Below, piece by piece: positions 7,908-16,091 of a stretch of 37,473 nt of DNA. Positions within the stretch are counted from its first letter, which is position 1. The number at the start of each line of letters is the position of its first letter. Source of the stretch: JBBQNY01 sp038255255 (GTDB taxonomy: Bacteria > Pseudomonadota > Gammaproteobacteria > Xanthomonadales > Ahniellaceae). Location: contig JBBSLL010000030.1 of NCBI GenBank assembly GCA_038255255.1, forward strand, positions 1 through 37,473, read 5' to 3'. A program made the position numbers and the translations under genes. Under the pieces are notes generated by a model. It ran no database searches. It was not told the DNA's origin and saw only the letters and a list, made by a program, of their open reading frames with translations.

Positions 7908-8858
7908 TCAGCGCGCGTCCACCGGCACGCTGGCGAGCAGTTGGCGCGCGACCTCGTCGCGATCGCTGCCCTCGCTGCCAGGTACCAGGCGATGCGCGGC
8001 GGTGGCGACGAAAACGGCTTGCACATCCTCTGGAAGCACGAAGTCGCGCTCACCGAGGAAGGCCCAGGCGCGCGCAGCATGCAGCAAGGCCAGCCCCGCG
8101 CGCGGCGAGAGACCCGTGCGCAGCAACGAGCGACTCCGCGACGCTGCAAGCAGCGCCTGCAGGTAGTCGAGCAGGGCCGCGCTCACGGATACCGCATCGA
8201 CGCTTCGCCGCAGCGCAAGCAGGGTGTGTGGATCAAGCCGGGGCGAGAGCTCATCGAGCAGCTCACGCCGATCCCGCGAAGTCAGCATCTCGCGTTCCGC
8301 CTCCGGGGGCGGATAGCCGAGGCTGATGCGCAACAGGAAGCGATCGAGTTGGGAATCCGGCAGCGGGAAAGTGCCTGCCAGATCAAGTGGGTTCTGCGTG
8401 GCAATCACCACGAAAGGATCGGGCAGGGGATGGAGTTCTCCATCGACCGTCACCTGGCGTTCTGCCATGGCTTCGAGCAGGGCGCTCTGGGTTTTCGGCG
8501 TGGCCCGATTGATCTCGTCGGCCATCACCAGCTGTGCGAAAACGGGGCCTGGGTGGAACCGGAACTGCGCCTGTTCGCGTTCGAAGACCGAGACGCCGAT
8601 GATGTCCGAGGGCAACAGGTCGCTGGTGAACTGGATGCGCGAAAAGCTCAGCCCAAGCGTGGCTGCGAGCGCGTGTGCAAGCGTCGTCTTGCCCATGCCG
8701 GGCAGGTCTTCGAGGAGCAGGTGGCCTCCGGCGAGCACGCTGGTGAAGGCCAGCCGCACCGCATGGCGCTTGCCCAGCACGATTCGATTGACCTGCTCGA
8801 TCGCAGCCGTGAGCGATGCACGTTCGTCGCGCTGCGATGGTTTCGCCGGAAGATCCAT
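7908..8858 (-). CDS. MoxR-family AAA+ ATPase
   Basis: A 316-residue AAA+ ATPase. Walker A is LPGMGKTT (about 52-59), Walker B MADEIN (112-117), and the sensor region ATQNPLDLAGTFPLPDSQLD is intact. MoxR ATPases are thought to act as chaperones maturing vWA/DUF58 partners. ATG 8858 was chosen, but an in-frame TTG at 8897 would add 13 residues; neither has a strong Shine-Dalgarno. It is the first gene of the moxR-DUF58-tgpA operon. The promoter should lie in 8859-8999, where I could not identify good boxes. Confidence 0.95.
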   Translation of the reverse strand: MDLPAKPSQRDERASLTAAIEQVNRIVLGKRHAVRLAFTSVLAGGHLLLEDLPGMGKTTLAHALAATLGLSFSRIQFTSDLLPSDIIGVSVFEREQAQFRFHPGPVFAQLVMADEINRATPKTQSALLEAMAERQVTVDGELHPLPDPFVVIATQNPLDLAGTFPLPDSQLDRFLLRISLGYPPPEAEREMLTSRDRRELLDELSPRLDPHTLLALRRSVDAVSVSAALLDYLQALLAASRSRSLLRTGLSPRAGLALLHAARAWAFLGERDFVLPEDVQAVFVATAAHRLVPGSEGSDRDEVARQLLASVPVDAR

Positions 8859-8999
8859 GGAAGCCGCGAACGTCGCGCCTGCGCTGTCGGGATGCAACGA
8901 AGTGTAGCGGCTGGATCGTTAGTCGAGTGTCGCTTCCAATACGATCAGTCCGGCGTCATTCGAGCGAGACCGATGGCCATCGAGGGCGCGGCTTCCGAC

Positions 9000-9611
9000 T
9001 TACGACAAACGCGTAGCCGCTCGCTCGAGTGTGTCGATCCCTGCATCGCGCAACAGGGAAACCGTCGCGATCATCGGCAAGCCCACCAGCGCGGTCGGGT
9101 CGTCGCTGCGCACCCATTCGAACAATGCAATGCCGAGGCCTTCCGACTTGAAACTGCCGGCGCAGTCGAACGGCTGCTCTCGCCGGAGGTAGCGGTCGAT
9201 GTCGGAGTTTTCCAATGGGCGGAACTGGATCAGTGTTTCCACCATTCGATAGCGTTCGAAGCCCGCCGCCGCATCCAATACGCACACGCCAGTCAGGAAC
9301 CTCGCCTGCTTCCCCGACAGCGCACGCAACTGCGCCGTCGCTGTGTCGGAGTCGCCCGGCTTTCCGAGAATGTCGCCGTCGGCAGTCGTAGCGAGCTGAT
9401 CCGATGCAATCACCACGGCAAGCGGGCGCAGGGTCGCCACCGCTCGCGCCTTCGCGCGGGAAAGGCGTTCGACTTGCGACGCCGGCGATTCATGCTCCAG
9501 GGCCGACTCGTCGATTCCCGGCGCGACTTGTTCGAAGTCTGAAATGACTCTGCAGAGCAACTCGGCCCGGTACCGCGAGCTCGATCCGAGCACGATTCGA
9601 GCCGAGGTCAT
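9000..9611 (-). CDS. yceF: Maf-family nucleotide pyrophosphatase, YceF type (m7GTP)
   Basis: A 203-residue Maf/HAM1-fold pyrophosphatase. The N-terminal signature LGSSSRYRAELL, the catalytic ASDQLA region, and the YceF-type C-terminal segments EQPFDCAGSFKSEGLGIALF and DPTALVGLPMI favour the YceF subgroup (7-methyl-GTP pyrophosphatase) over YhdE. The ATG at 9611 overlaps the stop of the upstream coiled-coil gene (ATGA), showing translational coupling. These enzymes remove modified nucleotides from the pool. Confidence 0.93.
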   Translation of the reverse strand: MTSARIVLGSSSRYRAELLCRVISDFEQVAPGIDESALEHESPASQVERLSRAKARAVATLRPLAVVIASDQLATTADGDILGKPGDSDTATAQLRALSGKQARFLTGVCVLDAAAGFERYRMVETLIQFRPLENSDIDRYLRREQPFDCAGSFKSEGLGIALFEWVRSDDPTALVGLPMIATVSLLRDAGIDTLERAATRLS

Positions 9612-10084
9612 CCCGCGCGCTCACTCACGCGAGGTGGCTTCCGCAGGGTGCTGGCACTGGCGTAGGCGTCGGTCAACTCGCCGCGCACGATGTCGAGGCG
9701 TGCAAGCTGCACGTCGACCGAGCGCTTGGAACTCGCCAGCGCTTCATGGGCGGTGCGCAGTTCCGACAGCGTGGCCTGTGCAGCGTGATCGCGGATCCAC
9801 AAACGGTGCGCAAGCACTTCGCGAAGCGCGACCTGGAACGCATCGCGCGCGTCCAGCGAGGCGTTGGCATTTGCGGCCATCTCGCTGGGAAGGCGACCCA
9901 GCATCTGTTTGAGCTCCGCCATGCGCTCGCGACAGCGCTGCAGGCTGATCTCGAGTTCATCGGCTCCGTCCACGAGCGCACGTTGCAAGCTGCGGTGCGA
10001 GTGCTTGCGCCATCCGACCGCGAAGAAGGCGGCTGCCACGAGCGCAAACACCAGGGTCAATGCGGTCCAGCTTTCAGCAGACAT
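9608..10084 (-). CDS. Membrane-anchored coiled-coil protein of unknown function
   Basis: A 158-residue protein of no family I recognise. After MSAESWTALTL comes one transmembrane helix (about residues 7-24, VFALVAAAFFAVGW), a basic patch (RKHSHR), then a long, mostly helical, charged region rich in Leu, Ala, Glu and Arg that suggests a coiled coil. Topology is probably N-out/C-in. ATG 10084 was chosen because the membrane helix follows directly and GGA lies 5 nt upstream; the frame is open further upstream, towards the ssrA terminator. It overlaps yceF by 4 bp, so the two are expressed together, but no functional link is evident. The layout recalls YhcB-like membrane coiled-coil proteins without clear homology. 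Confidence 0.75.
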   Translation of the reverse strand: MSAESWTALTLVFALVAAAFFAVGWRKHSHRSLQRALVDGADELEISLQRCRERMAELKQMLGRLPSEMAANANASLDARDAFQVALREVLAHRLWIRDHAAQATLSELRTAHEALASSKRSVDVQLARLDIVRGELTDAYASASTLRKPPRVSERAG

Positions 10085-10190
10085 GGGTTCCGCCCGATGG
10101 CCAAGGCCCAGTGAGTGCGAAGCCTGCCACAGGCGAAAGCGCCGTGCGCACCGGACCCAAGCCATCGCGCCGGTCGGCGCCGTGGGCCGC

Positions 10191-10236
10191 AAAAGAAAAA
10201 GCCAGGAACCCGTGAGTTATCACGGATTCCTGGCTT
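10191..10236 (-). terminator. Rho-independent terminator downstream of ssrA
   Basis: An inverted repeat, GCCAGGAA..CGTG (10201-10214) pairing with CACG..TTCCTGGC (10221-10234), with a 6-nt loop. On the minus strand it is followed by a T-rich run (complement of 10191-10200, TTTTTCTTTT). Its orientation fits termination of tmRNA about 90 nt past the mature 3' end, before the coiled-coil gene. Confidence 0.88.
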
Positions 10237-10323
10237 CGATCGCGATCCCTGGCGAGGTGGAGACGTCGGGAGGGGACTTCGCGCCCTACCTCACGGTGCT
10301 TCCTGCGAATCCTTCGCAACTAT

Positions 10324-10681
10324 TGGTGGAGGCGGCGGGAATCGAACCCGCGTCCGAGAATGCTAAATCCCCAGCTCTACATGCTTAGCGCGCCGTTTGA
10401 TCTCATCCGACGGAAACACGACGCGCGAAGCGCTCCGGCGGACCAGCTCGTTAGGTTTTAGCTACTGACCGACAAGCAGCAGTCAGCTCGCGATCCCGAA
10501 ATAATGACCGAGGCTTCACCGGCTCGGGCTCCAGTGGGACTCGGGTCACGCGGCCTTAGGCCGCGAGAGCGAAGACGTCGTCGTTGGCGTCTGAGTTTTT
10601 TGCTGCTGGATTAACGAGGAAAGCTGCCCCCTCGGCATGCACCAAGTGATGTCGCGACCCCCGTCGAAGCCGATCGCCCCC
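10324..10681 (-). ncRNA. ssrA: Transfer-messenger RNA (tmRNA)
   Basis: A 358-nt tmRNA on the minus strand. The 5' end GGGGGCG pairs with CGCCTCC before the encoded ACCA 3' end. The T-arm GGGTTCGATTCCC and the 5' segment GGCTTCGACGGGG are typical. The tag reading frame resumes at GCC (10586-10588) and encodes ANDDVFALAA, with TAA at 10556-10558. tmRNA rescues stalled ribosomes with SmpB, whose gene lies just upstream on the same strand. The exact resume codon is inferred by aligning the AAAAAA-N7-GCC-AAC-GAC context with E. coli ssrA. Confidence 0.96.
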
Positions 10682-10703
10682 GGGTGACGTTTGTCACGAT
10701 CCC

Positions 10704-10731
10704 AGTATAGGGGCAGCGCGCCGGCTCACAA
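10704..10731 (-). promoter_or_regulatory. Likely sigma-70 promoter of ssrA
   Basis: Read on the minus strand, the boxes are TTGTGA (10731-10726), a 16-bp spacer, and TATACT (10709-10704). The -10 ends 22 nt before the mature tmRNA 5' end, so a short 5' leader removed by RNase P is expected. Confidence 0.72.
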
Positions 10732-10822
10732 GCCTTGCCGCGCAAGCGTTCATGGTTCGAAGGGCTCACCGGAACGGGTCCGACCCATCCAGAAGTGAGA
10801 CTGCGCACGCAGAGTTGAGGTT

Positions 10823-11314
10823 TCAGCCGACGCGGTTGTGCGAGCGCAAGGCACGCTGCTTGTCGCGCTGCCAGTCGCGATCCTTTTCGACATCGCGCTT
10901 GTCGTGCTCCTGCTTGCCCTTGGCGAGGCCGAGCTCGAGCTTCACGCGGTTCTTGCTCCAATACATGGCGGTCGGCACCAGGGTGTAACCCTTGCGCTCG
11001 ACGGCACCGATCAGTTCGTCGATCTGGTCGCGGTGCAGCAGCAGCTTGCGCGTGCGGCGCGCCTCGGGGACGACATGGGTCGAAGCCGACAGGAGCGGCG
11101 AGATCTGCGATCCGAACAGGAAGATCTCGCCGTTCTTCACGACCGCGTAGGCGTCGGTGAGCTGCCCCTTTCCTGCGCGAAGGCTCTTGATCTCCCAGCC
11201 CTCGAGCACGATGCCCGCCTCGAAGCGCTCGTCGATATGGAACTCGAAACGAGCCCGCTTGTTGAGCGCAATCGTGCCTCCGGTCTTGCGATCCTTGTCG
11301 GTTTTCTTGTTCAT
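10823..11314 (-). CDS. smpB: SsrA-binding protein SmpB
   Basis: A 163-residue tmRNA-binding protein needed for trans-translation. It shows the family pattern IALNKRARFEFHIDERFEAG, then LEGWEIKSLRAGKGQL, GEIFLFGSQISP, and a basic C-terminal tail (KGKQEHDKRDVEKDRDWQRD) that enters the decoding centre. ATG 11314 begins the homologous region; the frame is open further upstream but that part has no homology to SmpB. It is divergent from ratA, and its partner RNA ssrA lies directly downstream. Confidence 0.97.
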   Translation of the reverse strand: MNKKTDKDRKTGGTIALNKRARFEFHIDERFEAGIVLEGWEIKSLRAGKGQLTDAYAVVKNGEIFLFGSQISPLLSASTHVVPEARRTRKLLLHRDQIDELIGAVERKGYTLVPTAMYWSKNRVKLELGLAKGKQEHDKRDVEKDRDWQRDKQRALRSHNRVG

Positions 11315-11373
11315 GGTCCGGTGATCGAAACAACCCTGACTGGAGAGACGGTGTGGGAACAACAGGAGACGTC

Positions 11374-11379
11374 TAGAAT
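11374..11379 (+). promoter_or_regulatory. Possible -10 box for ratA-rnfH
   Basis: TAGAAT, a good -10 match, lies 29 bp before the ratA GTG within the 94-bp smpB/ratA divergent spacer. No clear -35 box is seen 17-18 bp upstream (GTGTGG). Confidence 0.35.
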
Positions 11380-11408
11380 CGCAGCATCCGAGTGCGCAAG
11401 AAGCGTGA

Positions 11409-11837
11409 GTGAGTCGAATCCACCGACAGGCCCTGGTTGCACTGCCCGCCGCACGCATGTTCGGGCTGGTTCACGACGTCGCAGACTACCCGATGCGATT
11501 CGACTGGTGCGAAGCGGCGGAAGTTCTGCAGGCGTCGGACGACTGGCTGGTCGCCCGCCTTGATATCCGGCTGAGCGGCGTCGCCGCATCTTTTACCACC
11601 CGCAACACCTTCGCGGCGCCTCGCTCGATATCGCTCGAGCTCATCGAAGGGCCGTTTCGCGATCTCCGGGGCGAGTGGCGTTTCGTACCCCTCTCTGCTG
11701 AAGCCTGCCGGGTCGAGCTCGATCTGGAATTCGCGTTCGCCGGCAGTCTGGTGGGCTCGGCGCTCGCCATCGGCTTCCGGCGCTTTGCCGACCGGCTGGT
11801 CGAAGACTTCGTGCGTGCGGCGCGGGAAGCGAGGTAG
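11409..11837 (+). CDS. ratA: RatA-family (COQ10/START-like) protein
   Basis: A 142-residue START/polyketide-cyclase-fold protein of the RatA/PasT/Coq10 group. Visible family features are an N-terminal strand (IHRQALVALPAARMFGLVHDV), the conserved ADYPMRFDWC segment, and the C-terminal helix FRRFADRLVEDFVRAA. Family members are implicated in ubiquinone handling; in E. coli RatA has been described as interfering with ribosome association. The conserved synteny favours a housekeeping role. The start is GTG 11409. rnfH follows after 2 bp, as in most proteobacteria. Confidence 0.94.
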   Translation: MSRIHRQALVALPAARMFGLVHDVADYPMRFDWCEAAEVLQASDDWLVARLDIRLSGVAASFTTRNTFAAPRSISLELIEGPFRDLRGEWRFVPLSAEACRVELDLEFAFAGSLVGSALAIGFRRFADRLVEDFVRAAREAR

Positions 11838-11839
11838 AC

Positions 11840-12145
11840 GTGTCGCCCCGCATCGTGATCACGCTGGTGCAGGCGTGCCCCTTGCGCACCTCGATCATCG
11901 AGTTGAGCCTGCCACCCGGCGCCACCGTCGCGGACGCATTGCAGGGCCTCATCGGTACGGCGGAAACATCGGTCGAATCATTGACGGACCACGTCGGCAT
12001 CTTCGGCCAGCGATGCGGGCTGCAGCGCGTACTGCAGGACGGGGACAGGGTTGAGCTTTACCGGCCCCTCACGATGGACGCCAAGAGTGCGCGTCGACAG
12101 CGCGCCAAGTCGGCGAGACCTCCCCGGGAGGGTGGCCGCAGCTGA
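11840..12145 (+). CDS. rnfH: RnfH-family (UPF0125, ubiquitin-like) protein
   Basis: A 101-residue beta-grasp (ubiquitin-like) protein of the RnfH/RatB family. The pattern IVITLVQACPLRTSIIELSL, then GIFGQRCGLQRVLQDGDRVE and LYRPLTMDAKSARRQRA is diagnostic. The function is unresolved, despite its old description as an antitoxin partner of RatA. The start is GTG 11840, 2 bp after the ratA stop. It converges on bamE with a 6-bp gap. Confidence 0.94.
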   Translation: MSPRIVITLVQACPLRTSIIELSLPPGATVADALQGLIGTAETSVESLTDHVGIFGQRCGLQRVLQDGDRVELYRPLTMDAKSARRQRAKSARPPREGGRS

Positions 12146-12151
12146 GGAAAC

Positions 12152-12568
12152 CTAGCGTGGCCGACGCTTCCGGCCGGTATCGGGCGTTTCTTCGTCCATT
12201 TCGGCACCGGCCTTGCGCAAGCGCGCCGTCTCGCGCAGCAACTCCTGATCCTGGTCCGACAGGTAATCGCCTTCCATCGTGGCCAGGGTCTCGTTTTCGA
12301 AGCGCAGGCTGAGGGTCTTGATCCGCGCCGGCTTTCCGCGGCGACTCACGCTGGTGGTGTATTCCCACAGGTTCTGGTCGAACGGGCTGACAATGGAAGG
12401 CGTGCCGAGCAGCAGGGAGACCTGTCGCTTGGTCATGCCGATTTCGACCTCCTTGACACGGTCGGCGTCGAGCAGGTTGCCCTGCGGTACCGTCACTTGG
12501 TACACCAGTCCGCAGCCGCTCGCGGACAGGATGAAGATCGCCAAACACAGGGCACGGAACAGCAGCAT
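12152..12568 (-). CDS. bamE: Outer-membrane assembly lipoprotein BamE
   Basis: A 138-residue lipoprotein (SmpA/OmlA) of the BAM complex that inserts beta-barrel proteins into the outer membrane. The signal peptide ends in the lipobox SASGC (Cys19). The core has the family motifs VYQVTVPQGN, EIGMTKRQVSLLLGTP and PFDQNLWEYTTS. A charged C-terminal extension (about 108-138) is longer than in E. coli BamE. ATG 12568 starts the signal peptide. It is divergent from fur, as in Pseudomonas and Xanthomonas. Confidence 0.96.
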   Translation of the reverse strand: MLLFRALCLAIFILSASGCGLVYQVTVPQGNLLDADRVKEVEIGMTKRQVSLLLGTPSIVSPFDQNLWEYTTSVSRRGKPARIKTLSLRFENETLATMEGDYLSDQDQELLRETARLRKAGAEMDEETPDTGRKRRPR

Positions 12569-12601
12569 CGAGCGTCGACTCCGAAGGCGCGAAAGCGGCG
12601 A

Positions 12602-12611
12602 ATGATACACT
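12602..12611. promoter_or_regulatory. Overlapping divergent -10 candidates for bamE and fur
   Basis: In the 93-bp bamE/fur spacer, TATCAT on the minus strand (12607-12602) and TACACT on the plus strand (12606-12611) both resemble -10 boxes. No good -35 boxes or convincing Fur box were seen. Confidence 0.33.
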
Positions 12612-12661
12612 AGCGCTGCATTTCGACTGGGCAGGGACTGCGGCGCAGCGTGCCCGCAGTG

Positions 12662-13093
12662 ATGGAAATGGAGGCTGTCTCGGTGGAATCGCTGGATCTT
12701 CGCAAAGCCGGACTCAAGGTGACGCTGCCGAGGATGCGCATCCTCGAAATCCTCGAGACTGCGGGTGATCGGCATCTCTCCGCCGAAGACATCTATCGCG
12801 AGCTGCTTCAGCACGAAGACGACATCGGACTGGCAACGGTATACCGGGTCCTTACGCAGTTCGAATCCGCCGGTCTCGTTCTCAAGCACAACTTCGAGGG
12901 CGGACAGGCCGTCTACGAAATCGACAGCGGCAAGCACCACGACCACATGGTGGACCTGGACACCGGCAAGGTCATCGAGTTCACCAGCGAAGAAATCGAG
13001 CGTCTGCAGCGCGAGGTCGCGGCGAGGCATGGCTACGACATTGAAGAGCACAGTCTGGTGCTGTACGTGCGCGCAAAGCGCAAGCAGCGCTAG
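12662..13093 (+). CDS. fur: Ferric uptake regulator Fur
   Basis: A 143-residue Fe(II)-dependent repressor. The N-terminal winged helix includes LRKAGLKVTLPRMRIL and the recognition helix IGLATVYRVLTQFESAGLV; the metal motif HHDH is at 92-95. The CxxC zinc cysteines of E. coli Fur are missing (VDLDTGKV instead), which is normal for Pseudomonas and Xanthomonas Fur. ATG 12662 was chosen; the frame is open upstream to a GTG at 12650. It is divergent from bamE and convergent with recN (11-bp gap). Confidence 0.96.
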   Translation: MEMEAVSVESLDLRKAGLKVTLPRMRILEILETAGDRHLSAEDIYRELLQHEDDIGLATVYRVLTQFESAGLVLKHNFEGGQAVYEIDSGKHHDHMVDLDTGKVIEFTSEEIERLQREVAARHGYDIEEHSLVLYVRAKRKQR

Positions 13094-13104
13094 ACCCGCA
13101 GCAC

Positions 13105-14829
13105 TTATCCGGCGCGCTTTCCCGCCGAGGCTTTGGCGTCCCGCAGCATCTGGCGAGCGTGGGCCAGCGTTTCTGTCCCGACCGCCACGCCCCCCAGCAT
13201 TCTGCCGATCTCGACTGGACGCTGTGCCCTGTCGAGCAGTTCGATTGTGGTCTGCGTGCTGCCTCCGTCGCTAGACTTGCTCGCCGACCAGTGATGGTCA
13301 GCCTGCGCCGCGACCTGCGCGAGATGCGTCACGCAGAGCACCTGCGAGCGATCAGCCAGCCGGTGCAGCAGCTTGCCGACTATTTCAGCCACCGCACCGC
13401 CAATGCCACTGTCGACCTCGTCGAACACCAGCGTGGGTGCGGGTCGCTGGCCCTTGGCCGCGACCTGCAGCGCAAGCCCGATCCGCGACAGTTCTCCGCC
13501 AGAGGCGACCTTGCGCAGGGGCCGCAGGGGTTGGCCCGCGTTGGCGCTCACCTGTATCTCGACGCTGTCCATGCCGGCAGGCGAGGGCGGCTCTGCCGGG
13601 CTGGTATCGATCTCGATAGCAAATCGACCGGCGGCCATGCCGAGCTCGGCCATGAGGGCGGTGGTGCTCGAAGAGAGCCAGTCTGCCGACTGTCGGCGCG
13701 ATTGGCTCAACGCCTCCGCAGCCCTGGAGTACACCTGCAGCGCCTCGGACTGCCGCAGGCGCAGCGCATCGATCGACGCCGAGGCATTCAGCAGCTCGTC
13801 GTGGCGCTGGCGAAGCTGTTCGCGGACGTCGGCCAGCGCTTCGGGCTGGACACGGTGTTTGCGCGCCAGTGCATGCACCTGCGCAAGGCGCGCGTCCAGC
13901 TCGTCGAGTCGCGACGGGTCGACGTCCTGCCGATCGAGATATCGGGCAAGCGCGCTCGACGCATCGTCCAGAGCGGCGCAAGCCTGCGACAAAGCCACTG
14001 CGATCGACTCGAGTCCAGGGTCGTGTTCCCGGAGTACTCCGATCTGCTGGGCCGCCACGCCGACGCGCGCATTGACCCCGCCGAATTCGCCTTCGCCGTC
14101 GCCATCCAGAACATCGACAACGCGCTGCGCTCCTGCGATCAGCTCCCGGGAGTGGGCGAGTCGTCGATGGTCGGCGACCAGGTTTGCGAACGCTTCCGGT
14201 TCGATGCCGTCGCGCTCGAGCTCGGCGATCTGGAATTCCAGCAGGTCGGCAAGGCCAGGGTCGCTGGCGCCCAGTGCGGCAAGCTCCGCGAGCCGGCGTT
14301 CGCCGTCGCGCCATCCCAGAGCGGATGCCTTCACCGCATCTGTCAGCTCGACGTGGCCCGCGACTGCGTCAAGAAGCTCGAGTTGCCGCGCGCGATCCAG
14401 TAGCGCGTGATGCTCGTGCTGGCCGTGGATGGCGAGGAGGTGCCGGCATAGTTCACGCACCAAGGCAACGCTCACCGCACGGTCGTTGATATATGCGCGG
14501 CTGCTTCCGTCGCTGCGCAGCGTGCGTCGAACCCGGCAGACCGGGGTCGACGAGGAGGCTGCATCGGGCTCGTCCAGCTCCCGCTCGCACAGCCAGGCCA
14601 CAGCGTCGGGTACTTCATCCACACTGAACTCGGCTTCGATTTCCGCGCGATCTGCGCCATGCCGGATCCAGCTGGTATCGCCACGCGCACCCGCCAGGAG
14701 CCCGAGCGCGTCGACGACAAGCGACTTGCCGGCCCCGGTTTCGCCGGTGACCACGCTGAATCCGCGGTCGAACGTGACTTCCATTCGGTCGACAATGGCA
14801 AAGTCGCGAACGCGAAGTCGTTGCAGCAT
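13105..14829 (-). CDS. recN: DNA repair ATPase RecN
   Basis: A 574-residue SMC-like ATPase for double-strand-break repair. Walker A is GETGAGKS (29-36). A long coiled-coil-forming centre leads to the signature ASGGELSRIGLAL and the Walker B region TLVFDEVDSGIGG near the C-terminus. ATG 14829 matches the family start MLQRLRVRDFAIVD. It is divergent from hrcA, so the 118-bp spacer must hold both promoters; the hrcA-side heat-shock promoter is visible. I saw no LexA box. Confidence 0.96.
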   Translation of the reverse strand: MLQRLRVRDFAIVDRMEVTFDRGFSVVTGETGAGKSLVVDALGLLAGARGDTSWIRHGADRAEIEAEFSVDEVPDAVAWLCERELDEPDAASSSTPVCRVRRTLRSDGSSRAYINDRAVSVALVRELCRHLLAIHGQHEHHALLDRARQLELLDAVAGHVELTDAVKASALGWRDGERRLAELAALGASDPGLADLLEFQIAELERDGIEPEAFANLVADHRRLAHSRELIAGAQRVVDVLDGDGEGEFGGVNARVGVAAQQIGVLREHDPGLESIAVALSQACAALDDASSALARYLDRQDVDPSRLDELDARLAQVHALARKHRVQPEALADVREQLRQRHDELLNASASIDALRLRQSEALQVYSRAAEALSQSRRQSADWLSSSTTALMAELGMAAGRFAIEIDTSPAEPPSPAGMDSVEIQVSANAGQPLRPLRKVASGGELSRIGLALQVAAKGQRPAPTLVFDEVDSGIGGAVAEIVGKLLHRLADRSQVLCVTHLAQVAAQADHHWSASKSSDGGSTQTTIELLDRAQRPVEIGRMLGGVAVGTETLAHARQMLRDAKASAGKRAG

Positions 14830-14866
14830 GCGGGCCCTGGATAGCTGAACGCCGGATCGGTCGAAT

Positions 14867-14895
14867 CTTGATGTTAGCGGAGGCGCACCCCATTG
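14867..14895 (+). promoter_or_regulatory. Sigma-32 (heat-shock) promoter for hrcA-grpE
   Basis: CTTGATG (14867-14873), a 14-bp spacer, and CCCCATTG (14888-14895) closely match the RpoH consensus CTTGAAA-N11-16-CCCCATNT. It lies 52 bp before the hrcA ATG. Confidence 0.75.
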
Positions 14896-14947
14896 ACCGC
14901 AGGCAGCCCGCTCAATAGCGTGCAGAATGTCTGGCGGGAATTGAATC

Positions 14948-16003
14948 ATGCGCTCGAAATCCGATGTCACCCTCGATCCGCGCGCTCGTCACCTCCTGCG
15001 CGTCCTTGTCGCGCAATACGTCACCGATGGCCAACCCGTTGGATCGCGCACGCTGCTCGAGCGCTGCGGGCTCGACGTGAGCGCAGCGACCATCCGGAAT
15101 GTCATGGCGGACCTCGAGGAATGCGGTCTCCTGAGCGCCCCCCACACCTCGGCAGGCCGCATCCCGACGCCTCGCGGCTATCGCGTGTTCGTCGATTCGC
15201 TGCTGCAGATGCAGCCGCTCGGCGAGTCCGACCTCGCCATGCTCCGCCAGCAGCTGCCGCCCGCGGCGACCACGTCGGACCTGCTTGCGAACGTGTCAGG
15301 CATGTTGTCGGGCATTACGCGCTTCGTCGGTCTGGTCACGGTGCCAAAGCGGGAGCATTTCGCGTTCCGCCACATCGATTTCGTGGCCCTCGATCCGAGC
15401 CGCGTCATGGTGATCCTGGTGTTCACGGACCACGAGGTGCAGAACCGGGTGGTGCAGCTGGCCAAGCCGCTCGTGCCCGGCGAGCTCGAGTGGATCGCGA
15501 ATTACCTCAACGCGAATTTTGCCGGCATGACACTGGACGAGATCAGGCGGCGCCTCGTCAACGAGCTTTCCGGCGATCGCGAGCGCCTGGACCGCTTGAT
15601 GGCGGCAACGGTCCTGCTCGCGGACGCGGCGTTGCGCGTCGAGGCGCAGACCGACTTCGTACTGGCGGGACAGAACAATCTCCTTGGCGTGCACGAACTG
15701 GCCGACGTCGACCGCCTGCGCGAGCTGTTCGAGGCATTCGCGCGCAAGCAGGACCTGCTGCGGGTGCTGGAAGGCTGCATCCACGCCGACGGCGTGCGGC
15801 TTTTCATCGGCGAGGAGTCCGGCGTCTCCTCGCTCGACCACTGCAGCGTCGTGGCTGCGCCTTACGGCGCAGGCGGCAAGGTGCTCGGAGTCCTCGGCGT
15901 GATAGGCCCGACCCGGATGAGCTACGAACGGGTGATCCCCGTGGTGCAGGCCACGGCGCAGGTGTTGTCGCAGGCCTTGAACGTGGCCCTGCCGGCCCCA
16001 TAG
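14948..16003 (+). CDS. hrcA: Heat-inducible transcription repressor HrcA
   Basis: A 351-residue repressor that binds CIRCE operators. The N-terminal winged helix contains VTDGQPVGSRTLLE and SAATIRNVMADLEECGLLSAPHTSAGRIPT (two family hallmarks); the GAF-like core contains NLLGVHELADVDRLRELFEAF and the C-terminal IGPTRMSYERVIPVV. It precedes grpE as in Xanthomonas; Pseudomonas lacks hrcA here. I found no CIRCE element in this window, so its target (typically groESL) is probably elsewhere. A stem (CTTCGGA/TCCGAAG) follows the stop. Confidence 0.96.
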   Translation: MRSKSDVTLDPRARHLLRVLVAQYVTDGQPVGSRTLLERCGLDVSAATIRNVMADLEECGLLSAPHTSAGRIPTPRGYRVFVDSLLQMQPLGESDLAMLRQQLPPAATTSDLLANVSGMLSGITRFVGLVTVPKREHFAFRHIDFVALDPSRVMVILVFTDHEVQNRVVQLAKPLVPGELEWIANYLNANFAGMTLDEIRRRLVNELSGDRERLDRLMAATVLLADAALRVEAQTDFVLAGQNNLLGVHELADVDRLRELFEAFARKQDLLRVLEGCIHADGVRLFIGEESGVSSLDHCSVVAAPYGAGGKVLGVLGVIGPTRMSYERVIPVVQATAQVLSQALNVALPAP

Positions 16004-16023
16004 CGCGGGTTCGCTGCAGAGAA

Positions 16024-16042
16024 CTTCGGATGGGGTCCGAAG
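16024..16042 (+). other. Hairpin between hrcA and grpE
   Basis: CTTCGGA and TCCGAAG pair around the loop TGGGG, giving a stable 7-bp stem 20 nt after the hrcA stop and about 50 nt before grpE. There is no T-run. It could tune processing or read-through between the two genes; this is inference. Confidence 0.5.
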
Positions 16043-16091
16043 ATCAGGTGCCTTGCGCGCCCCTGCCCACCAGAACAAATCGGGATTCATC

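Noticed and set aside
4907..8858. moxR-DUF58-tgpA as a possible new defence system.
   Set aside because: This is a widespread, known operon with all usual domains and no effector or mobile context.
11409..12145. ratA-rnfH as a toxin-antitoxin module.
   Set aside because: The pair sits in a conserved housekeeping neighbourhood (smpB, bamE, fur) and RatA belongs to the Coq10/START family; the toxin label is an old annotation.
14830..14947. A CIRCE operator upstream of hrcA.
   Set aside because: The only similar text (TTAGCGGAGG) lacks the GAGTGCTAA partner arm.
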